Origin: Burkholderiales bacterium
GTDB lineage: Bacteria > Pseudomonadota > Gammaproteobacteria > Burkholderiales > Burkholderiaceae_C
DNA length: 6,506 nt
Reading direction: 5' to 3'
NCBI GenBank assembly: GCA_947462175.1
Contig: CANHOE010000154.1
Span: 1-6,506 of the forward strand
How positions within the stretch are numbered: the stretch's first letter is position 1; every line of letters begins with the position of its first letter. The notes under the pieces were generated by a model, which did no database searches, had not been told where the DNA came from, and saw only the letters and a program-made list of their open reading frames with translations. Made by a program: the position numbers and the translations under genes. Below, one piece after another: positions 6,375-6,506 of the stretch.

Positions 6375-6461
6375 TGGTGCGCGGGGCGGGACTCGAACCC
6401 GCACACCATTGCTGGCGTCAGGACCTAAACCTGGTGCGTCTACCAATTTCGCCACCCGCGC
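6375..6461 (-). tRNA. tRNA-Leu(UAG)
   Basis: An 87-base class II tRNA with a long variable arm and encoded CCA (6375-6377). The acceptor stem GCGCGGG pairs with CCCGCGC, followed by A73, the leucine discriminator. The D arm reads TGGCGAAATTGGTAGACGC. The anticodon loop TTTAGGT places UAG at 6427-6425. The T loop is TTCGAGT. It reads CUA and other CUN codons. It points toward tig with no terminator between, so tig may share its transcript. Confidence 0.97.
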
Positions 6462-6506
6462 GGGGCCGATTCAAACGACAGGAGCACGCGCTTCCATCAG
6501 ACTCGA
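6462..6506. other. Edge segment upstream of tRNA-Leu, no feature seen
   Basis: These 45 bases should hold or border the promoter of the tRNA-Leu/tig unit, but I find no credible -35/-10 pair on the minus strand and no coding sequence. The promoter probably lies outside the window. Confidence 0.4.

Noticed and set aside
1..6506. CRISPR array, insertion sequence, phage or toxin-antitoxin genes
   Set aside because: No direct-repeat array, transposase, integrase or small toxin-like gene is seen; coding density and gene order are those of a core chromosomal region.

Overview
The window is a housekeeping protein-quality-control locus from a betaproteobacterium, most likely order Burkholderiales (Comamonadaceae-like). 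This placement rests on the feel of the protein sequences, the moderately high G+C and the gene order; no database search was possible. All genes lie on the minus strand, so transcription runs from the right edge to the left edge.

In order of transcription the window holds: tRNA-Leu(UAG) at 6461-6375; tig (trigger factor) at 6339-5032; clpP (protease subunit) at 4879-4271; clpX (unfoldase subunit) at 4156-2888; lon (ATP-dependent protease) at 2791-353; then a tRNA-Gly(GCC) - tRNA-Cys(GCA) - tRNA-Leu cluster running off the left edge (282 to 1). The last tRNA is cut, but the Gly-Cys-Leu order matches glyW-cysT-leuZ of E. coli, which suggests a UAA anticodon.

The proteins work in sequence on other proteins. 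Trigger factor binds nascent chains at the ribosome exit. ClpX unfolds tagged or misfolded substrates and feeds them to the ClpP chamber. Lon degrades misfolded and regulatory proteins on its own. All catalytic and nucleotide-binding residues are present, and I see no frameshift, truncation or inserted element.

No intergenic gap exceeds 152 bases, and the gaps carry most of the regulatory content. There is a weak hairpin between tig and clpP, a strong intrinsic terminator between clpP and clpX, a sigma-32-like heat-shock promoter candidate in front of lon, a promoter candidate for the tRNA cluster, and a terminator-like hairpin after each of tRNA-Gly and tRNA-Cys. The four coding genes therefore look like a partly segmented operon.

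I found no new biological system. The points worth a second look are the hairpins inside the tRNA cluster, the terminator separating clpP from clpX, the lon promoter candidate, and the tRNA-Leu placed 35 bases ahead of tig.
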